A stretch of DNA of 43,502 nt from contig CAUYUJ010016709.1 in assembly GCA_963575745.1 (NCBI GenBank), positions 222,258 to 265,759 on the forward strand, read 5' to 3'. The stretch's first letter is position 1. Every line of letters begins with the position of its first letter. Shown here piece by piece: positions 21,116 to 30,922 of this stretch. The stretch comes from Prorocentrum cordatum. Taxonomy: Eukaryota > Sar > Dinophyceae > Prorocentrales > Prorocentraceae. The notes under the pieces are model-generated. The model had not been told where the DNA came from. It saw only the letters and a list, made by a program, of their open reading frames with translations, and searched no databases. A program made the translations under genes and the position numbers.

Positions 21116-21297
21116 CGCGCAAACATGGATTAGCGATCCATGGATTTGGCGCGCGGTCGCCAAATCTATGGATCGGGGGAAAGGCCCTCCCCAAAATGCG
21201 GCCAGTGCCGTCTCGTTCGGCAGCGGAAAGTCGAGATTTCCCATGGAAACGGGACCCGTCGCTATTCCACGCCCCCTTGATCCATGTTTGCGATCGC
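21116..21297 (-). repeat. Family-B foldback element B2, with TIRs and a candidate target duplication
   Basis: Terminal inverted repeats with core CGCAAACATGGATYA at both ends (21118-21132 and 21278-21292). An internal hairpin arm GATCCATGGATTTGGCG pairs with CGCCAAATCTATGGATC. CTATTC flanks both sides (left about 21102-21107, right about 21301-21306), a possible 6-bp target-site duplication. Confidence 0.75.
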
Positions 21298-21499
21298 CTG
21301 CTATTCGCTAACTGGATTCAGGGCAGTTCTTTTTCGCAACGGGGCTATGGCCTGGATGGCAAGACCATAGGGTGCTGGTCCTTCGGGGAGGCGCTTCCTG
21401 TGTTGAGCTGGAGGGCTTGCGGGGACTTGTGAGGATGGGACTTGGGACGGGAGGGTGTACTCCAGCATCGTTGATGCATCTTGGGTTTACTCTGGACCT

Positions 21500-21770
21500 C
21501 CCCCTCCTCTCCATCATCAATGTTGTCATCATAATCATAATTGCCAGCGGTCGTCGTTATCATCGTGAGATTGTGGTTATCATCAGGATCACGGCCATCA
21601 TCATGACGTCACGAATTCCATCATGGCAAGTACCACCACGGTCATGACAGCCATCATCATGCATACCTCCTCTTGTCAGAATGATTACCCTTGTCAATTG
21701 TCGTCGCCATCATCGTCACCATCATATCAGCTTACTCACCATCACGGCCATGATCATCATTCATGAACAC
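21500..21770 (+). repeat. Degenerate (ATC/CAT)n tract
   Basis: Many ATCATC, CATCAT and TCGTCGT blocks mixed with unique sequence. Confidence 0.7.
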
Positions 21771-21999
21771 ATTGTGAAGGTGTCTCAAGCGGGGGCCGCG
21801 TCTGTACGAACTTTGCAAGGCCAATCTCGAGCCAGAGCCCTCACTACAAGGTCCCCCGCCTTGTGTTTTCAATCCGAGGCGGCCATCGATCTACCTGTGC
21901 AACCGCATGCTTGTGGACACCTGGCCGCGTGACACGGAAAGCTCATTCATGAACAAATTGTGAGGATGTGCCGTCGTCGCAGCCCTCGGCTAGAGGAAC

Positions 22000-22100
22000 C
22001 CAAAGCGGTATCAACATGAACTTTCGGAGGTCCGTGCAGTGGATCGGCACTGGACCCCCTCACTGGCGTGCTGCGAGCGCCAAGGGGGGCCCGACGCCGA
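22000..22100 (+). repeat. Family-A element, diverged copy
   Basis: GTATCAACATGAACTTTCGG then AGGTCCGTGCAGTGGATCGG and CACTGGACCCCCTC follow the family-A order. The hairpin has decayed (GGCGTGCTGCGAGCGCC). Confidence 0.6.
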
Positions 22101-22331
22101 TGCTTTTTCTTCTTCGAACCGTACCGTCAGCCCGTATGATGAGGATGCGCGGCAAGGATGCAAGGGCCTTGGAGGGCCATGTTGACGTTTCTCGAGCGAG
22201 GTTGGCCAGCGAAAGTCGCTGAGGATGGGCCGAAGGGGCAGGGATGCAAGGGGTAGCCTTGGAAAATGGCTCATCCTTACTACGGGGGTTGACTGTGTGC
22301 CTCGCCTTCGCCGTCGTCGGCAGCGCGGTGC

Positions 22332-22439
22332 CTGCGAGCCGTGGTTGACGAGGTCCACGACGGGCAGCAGGAAGGGCCCCTGCTCCCTCCCAGGAGGGCC
22401 GTCCGCGCGCAGGCACGGCCAGAACACGGCGTCGCCCAC
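22332..22439 (-). CDS. SET-domain methyltransferase exon: LLPVVDLVNHG motif
   Basis: A 108-bp minus-strand exon of exactly 36 codons. It starts after GACAG and ends CTCGCAG before a GC donor. It encodes VGDAVFWPCLRADG ... GPFLLPVVDLVNHGSQ. 'LvPl.D..NH' is the signature of SETD3, SETD6 and Rubisco-LSMT-type SET domains; the Asn-His pair helps bind S-adenosylmethionine. Phase agrees with the exon ending at 30923 (GAG before GTCTGG) and with the exon starting at 12386. The intron upstream is 8.5 kb and contains all of LINE-1; the one downstream is 9.9 kb. A diagnostic exon; confidence is high for the family and moderate for exact ends. Confidence 0.75.
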
Positions 22440-22451
22440 CTGTCGGCTGCG

Positions 22452-22595
22452 CCTCCTCCCTGCTTCCTCTCTGCCTCCTCCTTGCCTCCTCCTCGCCTCC
22501 TTGGCTCCTCCTTGCCTCCTCCTCCTCCTCCTCCTCATTCCTCCTCCTTCTCCTCATCCCTCCTCCTCCTTGCCTCCTCCTCTTCCTCCTTGGTG
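22452..22595 (+). repeat. (CCT)n-rich degenerate tract
   Basis: CCTCCTTGCCTCCTCCTCG-type units, directly upstream (minus sense) of the NH-motif exon. Confidence 0.85.
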
Positions 22596-22634
22596 AAGGA
22601 TCCGGGTTGCGCACAGGCAGCACCCCCAGGTAGC

Positions 22635-22786
22635 CCCGGCTGGCCTCAACAGACTCCCCGAATGGATCGGGGCGGTCTCAACGCTTCAACCCTGTGGCGC
22701 GGAGCGCCCCAAGTGCGCCGGCGGAGGTGGCGCCTAGGTGCTGAGACCGCCCCGGCTGCTCGAGGGGCCTGCTGAGGCCCGCCGGG
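22635..22786. mobile_element. MITE-like foldback with about 45-bp terminal inverted repeats
   Basis: The left end (CCCGGCTGGCCTCAACAG ... GGGGCGGTCTCA) pairs with the right end (TGAGACCGCCCC ... GAGGCCCGCCGGG) over about 45 positions with a few mismatches. The centre is GC-rich (GGCGCGGAGCGCC). Length 152 bp. No second copy is in the window and no target duplication is obvious. Confidence 0.75.
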
Positions 22787-22837
22787 AGTATCTGGGGAGG
22801 CTATCTGTGCGCAGCCCGACGCCTGACCACTTTTCCC

Positions 22838-23394
22838 CCTCCTCCTCCTCCTGCTCCTGCTCCTCCTCCTCCTCCTCCTCCTCCTCCTCCTCCTCCTCCT
22901 CCTCCTCCTCTCCTCCTCCTCCTCCTCCTCCTCCTCCTCCTCCTCCTCCTCCTCCTCCTCCTCCTCTCCTCCATCTCCTCTCCCTCCTCCTCCTCCTCCT
23001 CCTCCTCCTCCTCCTCCTCCTCCTCCTCCTCCTCCTCCTCTCTCCCTCCTCCTCCTCCTCCCCTCCTCCTCCTCCTCCTCCTCCTCCTCCTCCTCTCCTC
23101 CTCCTCCTCCTCCTCCTCCTCCTCCTCCTCCTCCTCCTCCTCCTCCTCTCCCTCCTCCTCCTCCTCCTCCTCCTCCTCCTCCTCCTCCTCCTCCATCTCC
23201 TCCTCCTCCTCCTCCTCCTCTTCCTCTCCTCCTCCTCTCCTCCTCCTCCTCCTCCTCCTCCTCCTCGTCCTAGTCCTCGTCCTCGTCGCCCTCGTCGTCC
23301 TCGTCGCCCTCGTCGTCGTCGTCGTCGTCGTCGTCCTCCTCCTCCTCCTCCTCCTCCTCCTCCTCCTCCTCCTGCTCCTCCTCCTGCTTCCTTG
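22838..23394 (+). repeat. Long (CCT)n microsatellite, about 560 bp
   Basis: Almost pure CCT with TCTCC interruptions and a CGTCCT/GTC block at 23265-23333. The pyrimidine-only strand runs for hundreds of bases. Long Pro, Ser or Leu frames here are artefacts. Confidence 0.95.
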
Positions 23395-23479
23395 GCGGCG
23401 TGTGCGGCGTATGGCTCCTGAGGGGCAAGAGGTCCTCCTGTAGGGAACAAAACACCCCCTAAGACGCACCTGACAAGCA

Positions 23480-23650
23480 ACGGCGTTTAGCAAACGCACC
23501 CAAATAAAGGAATCCTGCAGCGCAGTGCTGCTCAGCAAACGCCCGCGGCCGTTTGGTATACGCCAAGTATGGACCCATGGAAGGAATCCACCAGGGCAAG
23601 GCCGCCCAGCAAACGCCCAGGGCCGCTTGGCAAACGCCAAGTTTTTGGGG
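23480..23650 (+). repeat. Minisatellite of about 73 bp, two copies plus a partial
   Basis: Direct repeats of AAGGAATCC ... CAGCAAACGCCC ... GCCGTTTGG with spacing of about 73 bp (23506 and 23579), and a partial TAGCAAACGC upstream. Confidence 0.6.
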
Positions 23651-23734
23651 TGGGGGGGCTTTCCCTCCCCTGGGTCCCGAGCGGCCCCCCGCCGTCTCCG
23701 AGGGGCTCCCCTCTCGCCCTGCCCCGCGCACCCC

Positions 23735-24178
23735 CCATGCTCCTCCTCCTCCTCCTCCTCCTTCTTCTCCTCCTCTTCTTCTTCTTCCTCCTCTTCCTCC
23801 TCTTCTTCCTCTTCTTCCTCTTCTTCCTCTTCTTCCTCTTCTTCCTCTTCTTCCTCCTCCTCCTCCTCCCTCCTCCTCCCTCCTCCTCCCTTCTCTTCCC
23901 TCCTCCTCCCTCCTCCTCCCCTCCTCCTCCCTCCTCCTCCCGCCTCCTCCTCCTCCTCCTCCTCCCTCCTCCTCCTCCTCCTCCTCCTCCTCCTCTCTTC
24001 TCCTCTTTCTCCTCTTTCCTCTTTCTCCTCTCCTCCTCCTCCTCCTCCCTCCCTCTCCTCCTCCTCCCTTCTCCCTCTCCCTCCTCCCTCCTCCCTCCTC
24101 CCTCCTCCCTCCTCCCTCCTCCTCCTCCTCCTCCTCCTCCTCCTCCTCCTCCTCCTCCTCTTCCTCCTCCTCCTCCTC
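23735..24178 (+). repeat. Long (CCT/CTT)n tract, about 445 bp
   Basis: Pyrimidine tract of CCT, CTT and CCCT units. It directly abuts the 3' side of LINE-1. Confidence 0.95.
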
Positions 24179-24333
24179 GACGCAGCCTGGCGCACAGGTT
24201 ATCCTGAGCACCCTACATTAAAGGCCCTCGGCAGATGGCACGAAGGGCGAGGCGAAGCTGGCTGTCCTGCCCCTCCGGGCCATGACACACGCGCCACAAG
24301 GGCGGACCGCGTGCCGCAGCCAGTCGGGACAGG

Positions 24334-25640
24334 TCAACCAGCCTCGCCAGTCAGGCCAGCGGGGCCAAACGCCACCGCTGGATGCGCGCGAGACGACGAA
24401 GTCTCGCCAGCGCGCACCAGCTCGGCGGTGCGCCAAGGCTGGACGAGTGAGAACCACTTCTTGTTAACCTGGTACCTTCCTCGTGCCAGGTTAGCCAGCA
24501 CCCGAGCACCCCACGAGAGCGGTGCTGGCTGACCTGGACACGGGGAAGATAGCGCAGGCGGCGAGCCAAGGCCCGCAGCACCGCACACGGCGCAGCCGAC
24601 CCCCCACTTGCCCGTCTCAGCAAGCTGGAAGGGGTGAACAACATGGATCCTCTGGCCCGCGAGGGCGATGCGAACGGTGGTCGCATCAGCGCTCCTCAGG
24701 GCGCGCGGGGTACAGGGCGGCTCGGGCGGGAGGACCTGCAGCGTCGGGGCGTGGGGTTTCGCCGCGCGCTTGCGCTGGTCCCCACAGACATGATGCGCAT
24801 CGGAGGCCACCAGAGCTGGTCCAACACGAGCTACCCAGGCTGCAAAAAACCGAAGGACAGCGGCAGTCTTCTCGCGCTGCTCACGCAGCTCGAGCGGTAG
24901 CCGAGAGAAAGCAGAGGCCTGCTTGGCATATTCATCGGCAAGGTCGTTGCCTGCCTTATGGAAGGCAGAGGCATCGCAGACAACCGAAGCGCGAGTGGTG
25001 TGGCCCTTAACTTTCACAAACCCGCCCAACCCACTCACACCTCCCCAGTCGTCGATTTTGCGCCGCACCATGCGCAAAAGTTCGGCCCAACTGGATTTCG
25101 CAGAACAGCACTTGACGGGGCCTCTCTCCAAGACCCCATCCACCACGAAGCTGGAGTCACTATAAAAGATGGTGCCAGGCAATGAGACGCAAAGCGCATG
25201 ATATAGCGCAATCAGCTCCAGAGCATCAATGTCAACGGCGGGATGCTCGAATGAGCCAGCATAGATTGCCTCGGCCCGAAATGACTGCTCGGAAACTTGG
25301 GCACATGACCAGCCCAGGCCGCGGCTCACGACCTCAAAATCGCAGTCCCTCAGGCTCCCGTCCAGGAAGACATGGCCCTGGAGGGCCCCATGCCCCAAGA
25401 GCCAGAGTCCAGGGGGCCTGGGGGCGGCAGGAAGGGGAGCAAGCGGCGCGAGCAGCCTCTCAGCGAGGAGGCGGGGGCGAGGATCGAAGCAAGCAGCAGC
25501 GAGCCTCCCCAAAAAGGGAGGTGGGGATGTTTCGACCACCTCCTCGGTTAAGCCACAAGAGAGATGCCTGTGCGGCAGTGTGCCTGGAGCGCTAAGGCAG
25601 GCGCGACACATAAACTCAGACGAGAGGTTGGTGTCATGCT
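24334..25640 (-). pseudogene. LINE-1 zinc motif, RNase H and C-terminal domain
   Basis: A minus-strand frame of 425 codons with a short upstream extension. It starts with a zinc-type motif (CRACLSAPGTLPHRHLSC). RNase H follows with all four acidic positions: VFLDGS (Asp84), LELIALYHAL (Glu132), FYSDSS (Asp152) and GNDLADEYAK. A C-terminal block with HPFQLAETGKW, CAVCGAAGL and SPCPG resembles the C-terminal block of LINE-2 (HCGAYLQKLL, GGPC). RNase H would degrade RNA in the RNA-DNA hybrid during retrotransposition. This part is intact in frame, but the element is not. Confidence 0.8.
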
Positions 25641-25683
25641 GGCGCTGCTGGGGCCACTGACCGCCCGCAACAGCGCTCCTTAA

Positions 25684-26459
25684 CTACGCGCCCCCTTGAG
25701 GCGAGCACTTCTTGCTGCGAATGACTTGCTTGGTCGGGTGCAAAAGCAGGCCTCCGCGAGCCTCGGGAAGCTCCAAGTGGTCAGCAACCCTGTTCCAAAT
25801 CCACCCGTCCACCACCCGATCCACAACCGACCCAAGGGTCCGAGGGGAGAGGTCGAGGGGAGAGAAAGTTCCGATCAATGGGTGCGTCCACTGGAGTCCC
25901 TGAAACTTGATACCTAACCGTAGCGCAGTGGCTACACACGCTGAAAAAAAAAGGGCCTCGGATACTCTGCCAGGGGGACCCGTGATCGCACAGGCGTTCC
26001 CAATCGTCCTCAAGTCCACTCCGAAGGACCGAGACGGGAAGCCAGGAGTCCCAGACAGCCGAGGCCAGGGCCAGCAGGGGCCCTTTGTTCAAACGATATG
26101 CGGGGTCTACACGATCAACCTGAGACATTTGCAACGTGAGAGAGACCGATCTGCCGTGCACACGCGTGGCTTCAACTTGCGCCTGCTGATGCCTAGCCTC
26201 GCGCAGCTCTCCATTGTTTGTGCCGGGGACCTGGTGTCCATAGGAAGTGGAGGACATGACAGTGGCCTGCACCATGTGATGCGCCTGCTTACGCTTGAGC
26301 TGCTTACCGAGAGAAATCATCTTTTTGTGACGCTTGCGGACAGGGGCAAAACGCTCACGTCTGACGATCCTGGCATCAGCTCGACCTCCTGAATAGTCAA
26401 TGCCAAGATTGCGCTCGTACCGCACTCCTACGACTGACAATTGTTGACGCTTCGCGTAT
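25684..26459 (-). pseudogene. LINE-1 post-RT region, frameshifted
   Basis: Minus strand. RYERNLGIDYSGGRADARI (about 26390-26430) is the segment after the RT thumb also found in LINE-2. The frame changes near 25990; the second frame (WTHPLIGTFSPLDLSPRTLG) runs to 25684 and leads to the zinc motif. Confidence 0.7.
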
Positions 26460-27419
26460 CCCCACCAGCCCATCCAGAAACGATGCTCAGGGGAGTTGAG
26501 GTGATCAGGGAAGTCGGGGAGCATGCAGAATAACAAAGGGCGGGGGAAGCTGTCACAGACCCCGAGAGGGGGAGGATGGAAGAGGAGTCGTCGTCGTCGT
26601 CGTCGTCGTCGGAGGAGGAGGAGGAGGAGGAGGAGGGGGAAGAGGAGGAGGAGGAGGAGGAGGAGGAGGACGGAGAAGGAGGAAGAATCGGAGGAGGAGG
26701 AGGAGGAGGGGAAGGAGCTTCTTGGGGGTCTTTTGAGGGCCTCTTGGAGGGCTTTTTGGGCGCCTTGGGGCATCTTGGGCGCCTCTTGGGACCCTCTTGA
26801 GGCGCTCTGGGGAGCCTTCGGGGCGCTTTTGGGGCCATCTTGGAGGGAGTCGATCAAACAAGAGGGGGGGTTTAATTAGCGCCCCCCCTCGGAAGCCCCT
26901 AAAATCGCCTCTTGGACCCCTCTTGGAACGCTCTTGGAGTGCTCTTGGGCGCTCTTGGGGCCGTCTTGGGGCTCTTTTGGGGCTCTCTTGGGGCCCTCTT
27001 GGGCCATCTTGGAGCCATCTCCAGGCCTCGGATGGCCATCGGAAGCGAAAAGGCGAGAAAGCAAAAATCATTGATTTTCCTTAGGTTTTGGGACGATTTT
27101 GGCCTCTTCGGGGCCTCCTTGGGGAGCTGTTTGGCCACTTGGAGTTATCTTGGGGCCGTCTTTGGGCTTCTTGGAACCATCTTAGGAGCCATCGTGAGCG
27201 ATCTTGCGCTATCTTGAGCCATCTTGGAGCTCATCTTGGGTTCTCTGAGGCGCTCTTGGAGCCGTCTTGGGCCATCTTGGACGCTCTAACTACCCGCGGC
27301 CCCCCCCGTCCAGGTCCAGGGGAGGGGGTAGGGGGAGGGGTAAACCCCTCCCCAAGGGGGAAGAGGGAGGGGTGGAAGAGGATCTGTTCTAGACCACCTA
27401 CGCCCAGAGGGCTGGTGGG
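26460..27419. mobile_element. 0.96-kb insertion in the LINE-1 RT, with 11-bp inverted ends
   Basis: CCCACCAGCCC at 26460-26470 and GGGCTGGTGGG at 27409-27419 are exact reverse complements. They sit where the RT sequence breaks (ARIQARLRKS on one side, YAKRQQLSVVG on the other). The insert holds a (GGA)n/(GTC)n tract (26588-26712), a degenerate CTTGGG array (26715-27290) and the palindrome GGAGGGGTAAACCCCTCC. It encodes no protein I recognise. Probably a non-autonomous element. Confidence 0.6.
26715..27290 (+). repeat. Degenerate tandem array of CTTGGG-type units
   Basis: Repeating phrases such as CCATCTTGGGG, GCTCTTGGGG and CCTCTTGGG at 10-11-bp or multiple spacing. The minus strand reads as an Ala/Pro/Lys/Gln-rich low-complexity frame. 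Confidence 0.75.
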
Positions 27420-28660
27420 ATTTCCGCAGTCTGGCCTGTATGCGTGCGAGGAGAACGGGAGAGGAGGCAACAACTCTGCTCTTGCTTTGCTTGATGCGCA
27501 CATCCACACACTCGAGCTCATGATGCAATCTCAGCGTGGCGCCTGTGACATTGGCTATCACACGCGACTCACGCCCATAGGCGTGGAGTCCAAAATCGCC
27601 CACGACCACGCCTAGATGCACCGTGCGAAAGGCCGAGGCGACCGCATCTAGCGGTTGGAGCAGCGCAAGCTGCAGCATGAGTGTGGCGAAATGACAGCCA
27701 GGGATCACAGACTGAATCGAGTGGGTGACTCGCGAAGCCCGACCGTCGAGATCCAAAATGCGAGGGGCGCGATGCAGATTGATGAGCAGCTTCAGCTGCC
27801 GTAGAGGAAAATTTGATGCCACGGCGGCCCGCAGCAGCCTGTGCTGGGTGATTTGCTCGAAAGCTTGCTTTTTCAAGGTCGGGCAAGACGAGAGCACTTG
27901 AAAATCCGCGACCCTGGCACCATTCCGTCATGGCCGACTGGGCCCAAACCAGTCTAGCCGAACCGCGCCCAGCCGTGGCCCACCAGAGACCCGAAGTTCA
28001 AAGCCTGCCAAGATCGCGCCAGATGACGTCGGAGGCGTCCCTGGATTCTGGCGACACAATATAGCAGCCCGGTTGGCCGCAGACCCCCCGTCCTCTATAA
28101 AGAAAGACGATGTTCGCGTGGACGAGGGGCCACTCGCAGGTTGCTTCGATATCCATAGCCAGCTGGATGAGAATCCGGATGGCCTCATCTGGAAGATAAT
28201 CCAACTGTCGGGGTGAGAGCGCATCGAACCCGCGCCCAGTCCGATGAGGGAAGGGGCGGAGGACCTTGCGCATCTCTTCGACAGAGGGCGCAGGAAATAT
28301 GGGGCCTAAATCGCTGGGCCACTCTAGCTCGTCATGGGGCTCACCTATGCGCCACCATTCGCGCCATTCGTCAGCAAGCATGTCCATCTCCTGCTGCAGA
28401 CTGGCAGGGGCGGGGACGAGCGTGCCATCTTCCTCGAAGCGGGGCGTGGCGTGCCGAGGGGTGTGCGGTCTCGTCGAAGCGAACAACGCGGCAGCACCAT
28501 CGGCCGAATAATCGCGAACCCACTGCCGCCACTCGGACGACTTAACTGGCAGAGCCTTGCAATGCTCGGAGCTGGCCCTGACGCGCGCAGCGGGCGACAG
28601 GGCAGCAGCCGAGCCGTAGCACAAAACAGGCGCGCCGCAGAGCGCGCAAAGCCAAGCTCC
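27404..28660 (-). pseudogene. LINE-1 reverse transcriptase, disrupted
   Basis: Minus strand. RT starts with FPHRTGRGFDALSPRQL (about 28200), then IVFLYR, then a frame change to GLLYCVARIQGRLRRHLARS. Motif A is LVLPDLEKAFEQI (Asp near 27880), with a frame change inside it. The motif B region has SVIPGCHFATL. Motif C is VVVGDFGLHAYG (27600): the first Asp of the usual DD is Gly (GGC). The insertion at 27419 then cuts the thumb. The upstream linker (29100-28700) is open but unremarkable. Clearly dead. Confidence 0.75.
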
Positions 28661-28949
28661 CTCATGCCCAACAACGCTCGCCAAGGGAGGCAGCTTGGCT
28701 TCGCGCAACAGCCGCTTGCAACAGGCGAAGGCACTGCTGCGCTGCATGCTGGAGTGCCAGGAAGAGAGACAATGAAAGGCGTGGCCTGCACTTCGCCACC
28801 AGACAGCGACAGGGCTCAAGCGAGGCAAAGGAAGCCGCTGAGGAGCGCGAGCACGAACCTGATCCACCTGTAGTTCACCAGCACGCCCAGTGTACTTGGA
28901 GGCGTCCTTGTCGTCGATCTGGTACATGTCTAGAAACTGTTGCTCGACC

Positions 28950-29760
28950 ATCATGGCGAGGGAATCCCGCTGATGCTGTGCAGGGCAGTTTGCATTCTCT
29001 TGGCGAAGCTGCTCCCACTTCGGATCCCAATCGCGACGCAGGCATCCAACGGGCCGTACATGCGGAAATCTTCGAGGAACACGCGCTTGAGCAACCGGAG
29101 GCACGCTGCTCGAAGAAACAAGCTTGAGCCGCGCAGGTTTGTGAGGTTCGGTGGCGACATGACTTGAGACATCAACTGAACTCCCAAACTGCAGGCTATT
29201 GTGAATCACGAAGTAGTCGATCGTCCTGCCACCATTCGCGGAGGAGCAGGTAGGAGTGGGCGGGGCGGCAATCACGGCATCGATGCTCTCGACCCAGACT
29301 GCCTTGCAAGTGATCTGGAGGAATCTGCCAATCACCTTGAATGACAAAAGGCATGCGGAATGATTTGGTAACTTCCCGAACTTGACGCAGTAGGGGCCAG
29401 CTTGCCGCTGCTAGCCCGACACTGTGGTGGAGGTAAAGCCCGAACCACAAGAAACCTCCTGGACACAAACCGCCAACGTGAACCACCGTGGCGCGCCCAG
29501 GTACGAGAACGGTGTCGACCGTCTCAACTTCGCACATACCGTATCCAGCCACCATCATACCCACTCCTCCAGTAACACCTTTACCTGAAGAAGAGACAAT
29601 GGCTGGCGAGACCTTGGCATTCCATGCTGCTTTACGCAACCTGTGTTCGAGAGTTGTAGTGGGCATCTGGTGAAGCTCTTGGAAACAAGCAGCCTGGCAC
29701 TTGCGAGCAGACGGATCAGCCACAGCTTCATCTCACCCCGCAAGACCAGACACGTTCGAG
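28950..29760 (-). pseudogene. LINE-1 AP-type endonuclease, frameshifted
   Basis: Minus strand. CFQELHQ (Glu of the metal site), GGVGMMVAGYG, LWFGLYLHHSVGL and FVIQGDWQIPPDHL (GDW motif, about 29336) lie in one frame. After a frame change near 29310, GGRTIDYFVIHNSL (IDY motif) and TEPHKPARLKL (H.P motif) continue in another. This enzyme nicks target DNA for target-primed reverse transcription. Confidence 0.75.
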
Positions 29761-29778
29761 GTGATGATCTCGAACGTG

Positions 29779-30715
29779 CTACCCCCCAGCGTTGGAGGGA
29801 GCGGCCGATCCTGAGCCTGGCTGAGCGCCTCCATCAGCGCCCTTGGCCTTCTTGGAGAGGTGCCCCTTGGCGGCCTGCAACATCCCAACAGCAGCCTCGT
29901 GTTTGCATCCATGCTGGGTCTCGATGCTGGCCAGGAAATCTGGGTCACCGATGAGCACGTCGAGATCCATGTCGACAGCAACAGGCTGCTCGATCCCTCC
30001 TTGACCCTCGGCGGGGTCCGCGGCACCAGCCCGCTCAGCAGGAGGTGCAGGCGGAGGAGGAACGAGAGTGTAGCCCATCTCCGCGGCCATGTCCTCGAGC
30101 TGGGTTGAACTTGCGACGAGAGTCGGGATCATCATCGCTGGGCTCGACGAGCACCGACTTGGCCCACGCCCGGAACTGGGTCTCGGCAGGAGTGGGCGCC
30201 ATGGATTGGAATGCCTGCGGGGCCCTGGCGGCCGCCTCTTGAGCCGCCTGGGTAGCTCTCGCGAGCTCATCCTTGGCGACTTGCATGGCCCGAAGAGACT
30301 CAGCAAAACCAGCAAGGGCGCGAGCATGCTTGCTCTGCGCCTGCTGCAGCTGGGACTGCGCCTCATCGTTGCCGATCCGAGCGGCCTTGGCGGCTGCACG
30401 CGGCTCCCCGATGAGGGTGGCACGCGCAACTCGTACACGACTCTTAGCCTTGGGGTGCCATCCCTCACTGACAACGTTGAAGGCCTCCTCGGCCATGGTG
30501 GCATAGTGGTGCACCTGCCGTTCGGTGAGGTTGGGCCCAGACGGCTTCGGGTTGAGCTGCGGTGGTCCGTTTCGCCACTGACCACGCGGCTGCATAGAAG
30601 GCCCGTCACCAGGCCGCCGAGGAGCAGGAGTGCCGCACAAACGACAGGTGGTGCGCTACGCATAGTTGTAGCGATATCCACACTTGCGAGAATGCGGACA
30701 AAACCAACAATCCAT
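29779..30715 (-). pseudogene. LINE-1 gag-like ORF1 with N-terminal zinc ribbon
   Basis: The first ATG is at 30713-30715, about 100 bp after the two spliced-leader sequences. The N-terminus is MDCWFCPHSRKCGYRYNYA, then a TAG at 30656-30658, then RTTCRLCG: a C-x2-C ... C-x2-C ribbon. The TAG stands where the related ribbons have a large residue, so it looks like a nonsense mutation. A coiled coil follows (about 30270-30400; LRAMQVAKDELARATQAAQ). A frame change near 30110 leads to the acidic C-terminus (MDLDVLIGDPDFL). Presumably an RNA-binding ORF1 protein. Confidence 0.75.
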
Positions 30716-30817
30716 GCGGGACTGAAACGACTGTGAGAGGACAAAAGTGAGGACGATACCTCAATACAGTGTATGTAGGCAGTGAGGGCCGCAATCCCCT
30801 CGCACCAAACCCAAGTC

Positions 30818-30838
30818 CACTGAGCCACACGCTACGGA
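30818..30838 (-). other. Relict second dinoSL
   Basis: Directly 3' of the intact spliced leader, the minus strand reads TCCGTAGCGTGTGGCTCAG. It keeps TCCGTAGC and GGCTCA of the leader; the middle is two bases shorter. This is expected when an mRNA carrying a genomic SL relic is trans-spliced again and retroposed. Confidence 0.75.
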
Positions 30839-30860
30839 CTTGAGCCAAAATGGCTACGGA
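30839..30860 (-). other. Dinoflagellate spliced leader, complete 22-nt copy
   Basis: The minus strand from 30860 to 30839 equals the dinoflagellate trans-spliced leader (D)CCGTAGCC...TTTTGGCTCAAG with T at the variable first position and no mismatch. In genomic DNA it marks the 5' end of a retroposed, trans-spliced transcript; here that of LINE-1. Confidence 0.95.
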
Positions 30861-30867
30861 TCCCCCT

Positions 30868-30905
30868 TCTCCTCCTCCTCCTCCTCCTCCTCCTCCTCCT
30901 CCTCC
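30868..30905 (+). repeat. (CCT)n microsatellite at the 5' boundary of LINE-1
   Basis: About 12 CCT units between the spliced leader (30860) and the SET exon (30923). Confidence 0.9.
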
Positions 30906-30922
30906 CTGCTGAGCCGCCAGAC

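Larger units (their letters stand above)
24200..30860 (-). mobile_element. LINE-1: dinoflagellate LINE with a spliced leader at its 5' end, inactivated
   Basis: Minus strand. From 5' to 3': dinoSL (30839-30860), decayed second dinoSL, 5' UTR of about 100 bp, gag, AP endonuclease, RT interrupted by an insertion, zinc motif, RNase H and a C-terminal Cys domain. The SL is followed outward at once by (CCT)n, and the 3' side ends near another (CCT)n tract, so the copy looks full-length and sits in CCT repeats. One stop and several frameshifts, plus a Gly in the RT active site, make it non-functional. It lies in an intron of the SET gene in the same orientation, starting only 62 bp after the exon end at 30923. 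Confidence 0.85.

Noticed and set aside
22734-24211. Very long open frames of Glu/Arg/Gly or Pro/Ser/Leu
   Set aside because: They are direct translations of (CCT)n/(AGG)n in all frames and have no other coding signal.
26797-27217. Plus- and minus-strand frames in the CTTGGG array
   Set aside because: Low-complexity repeat translation, no domain.
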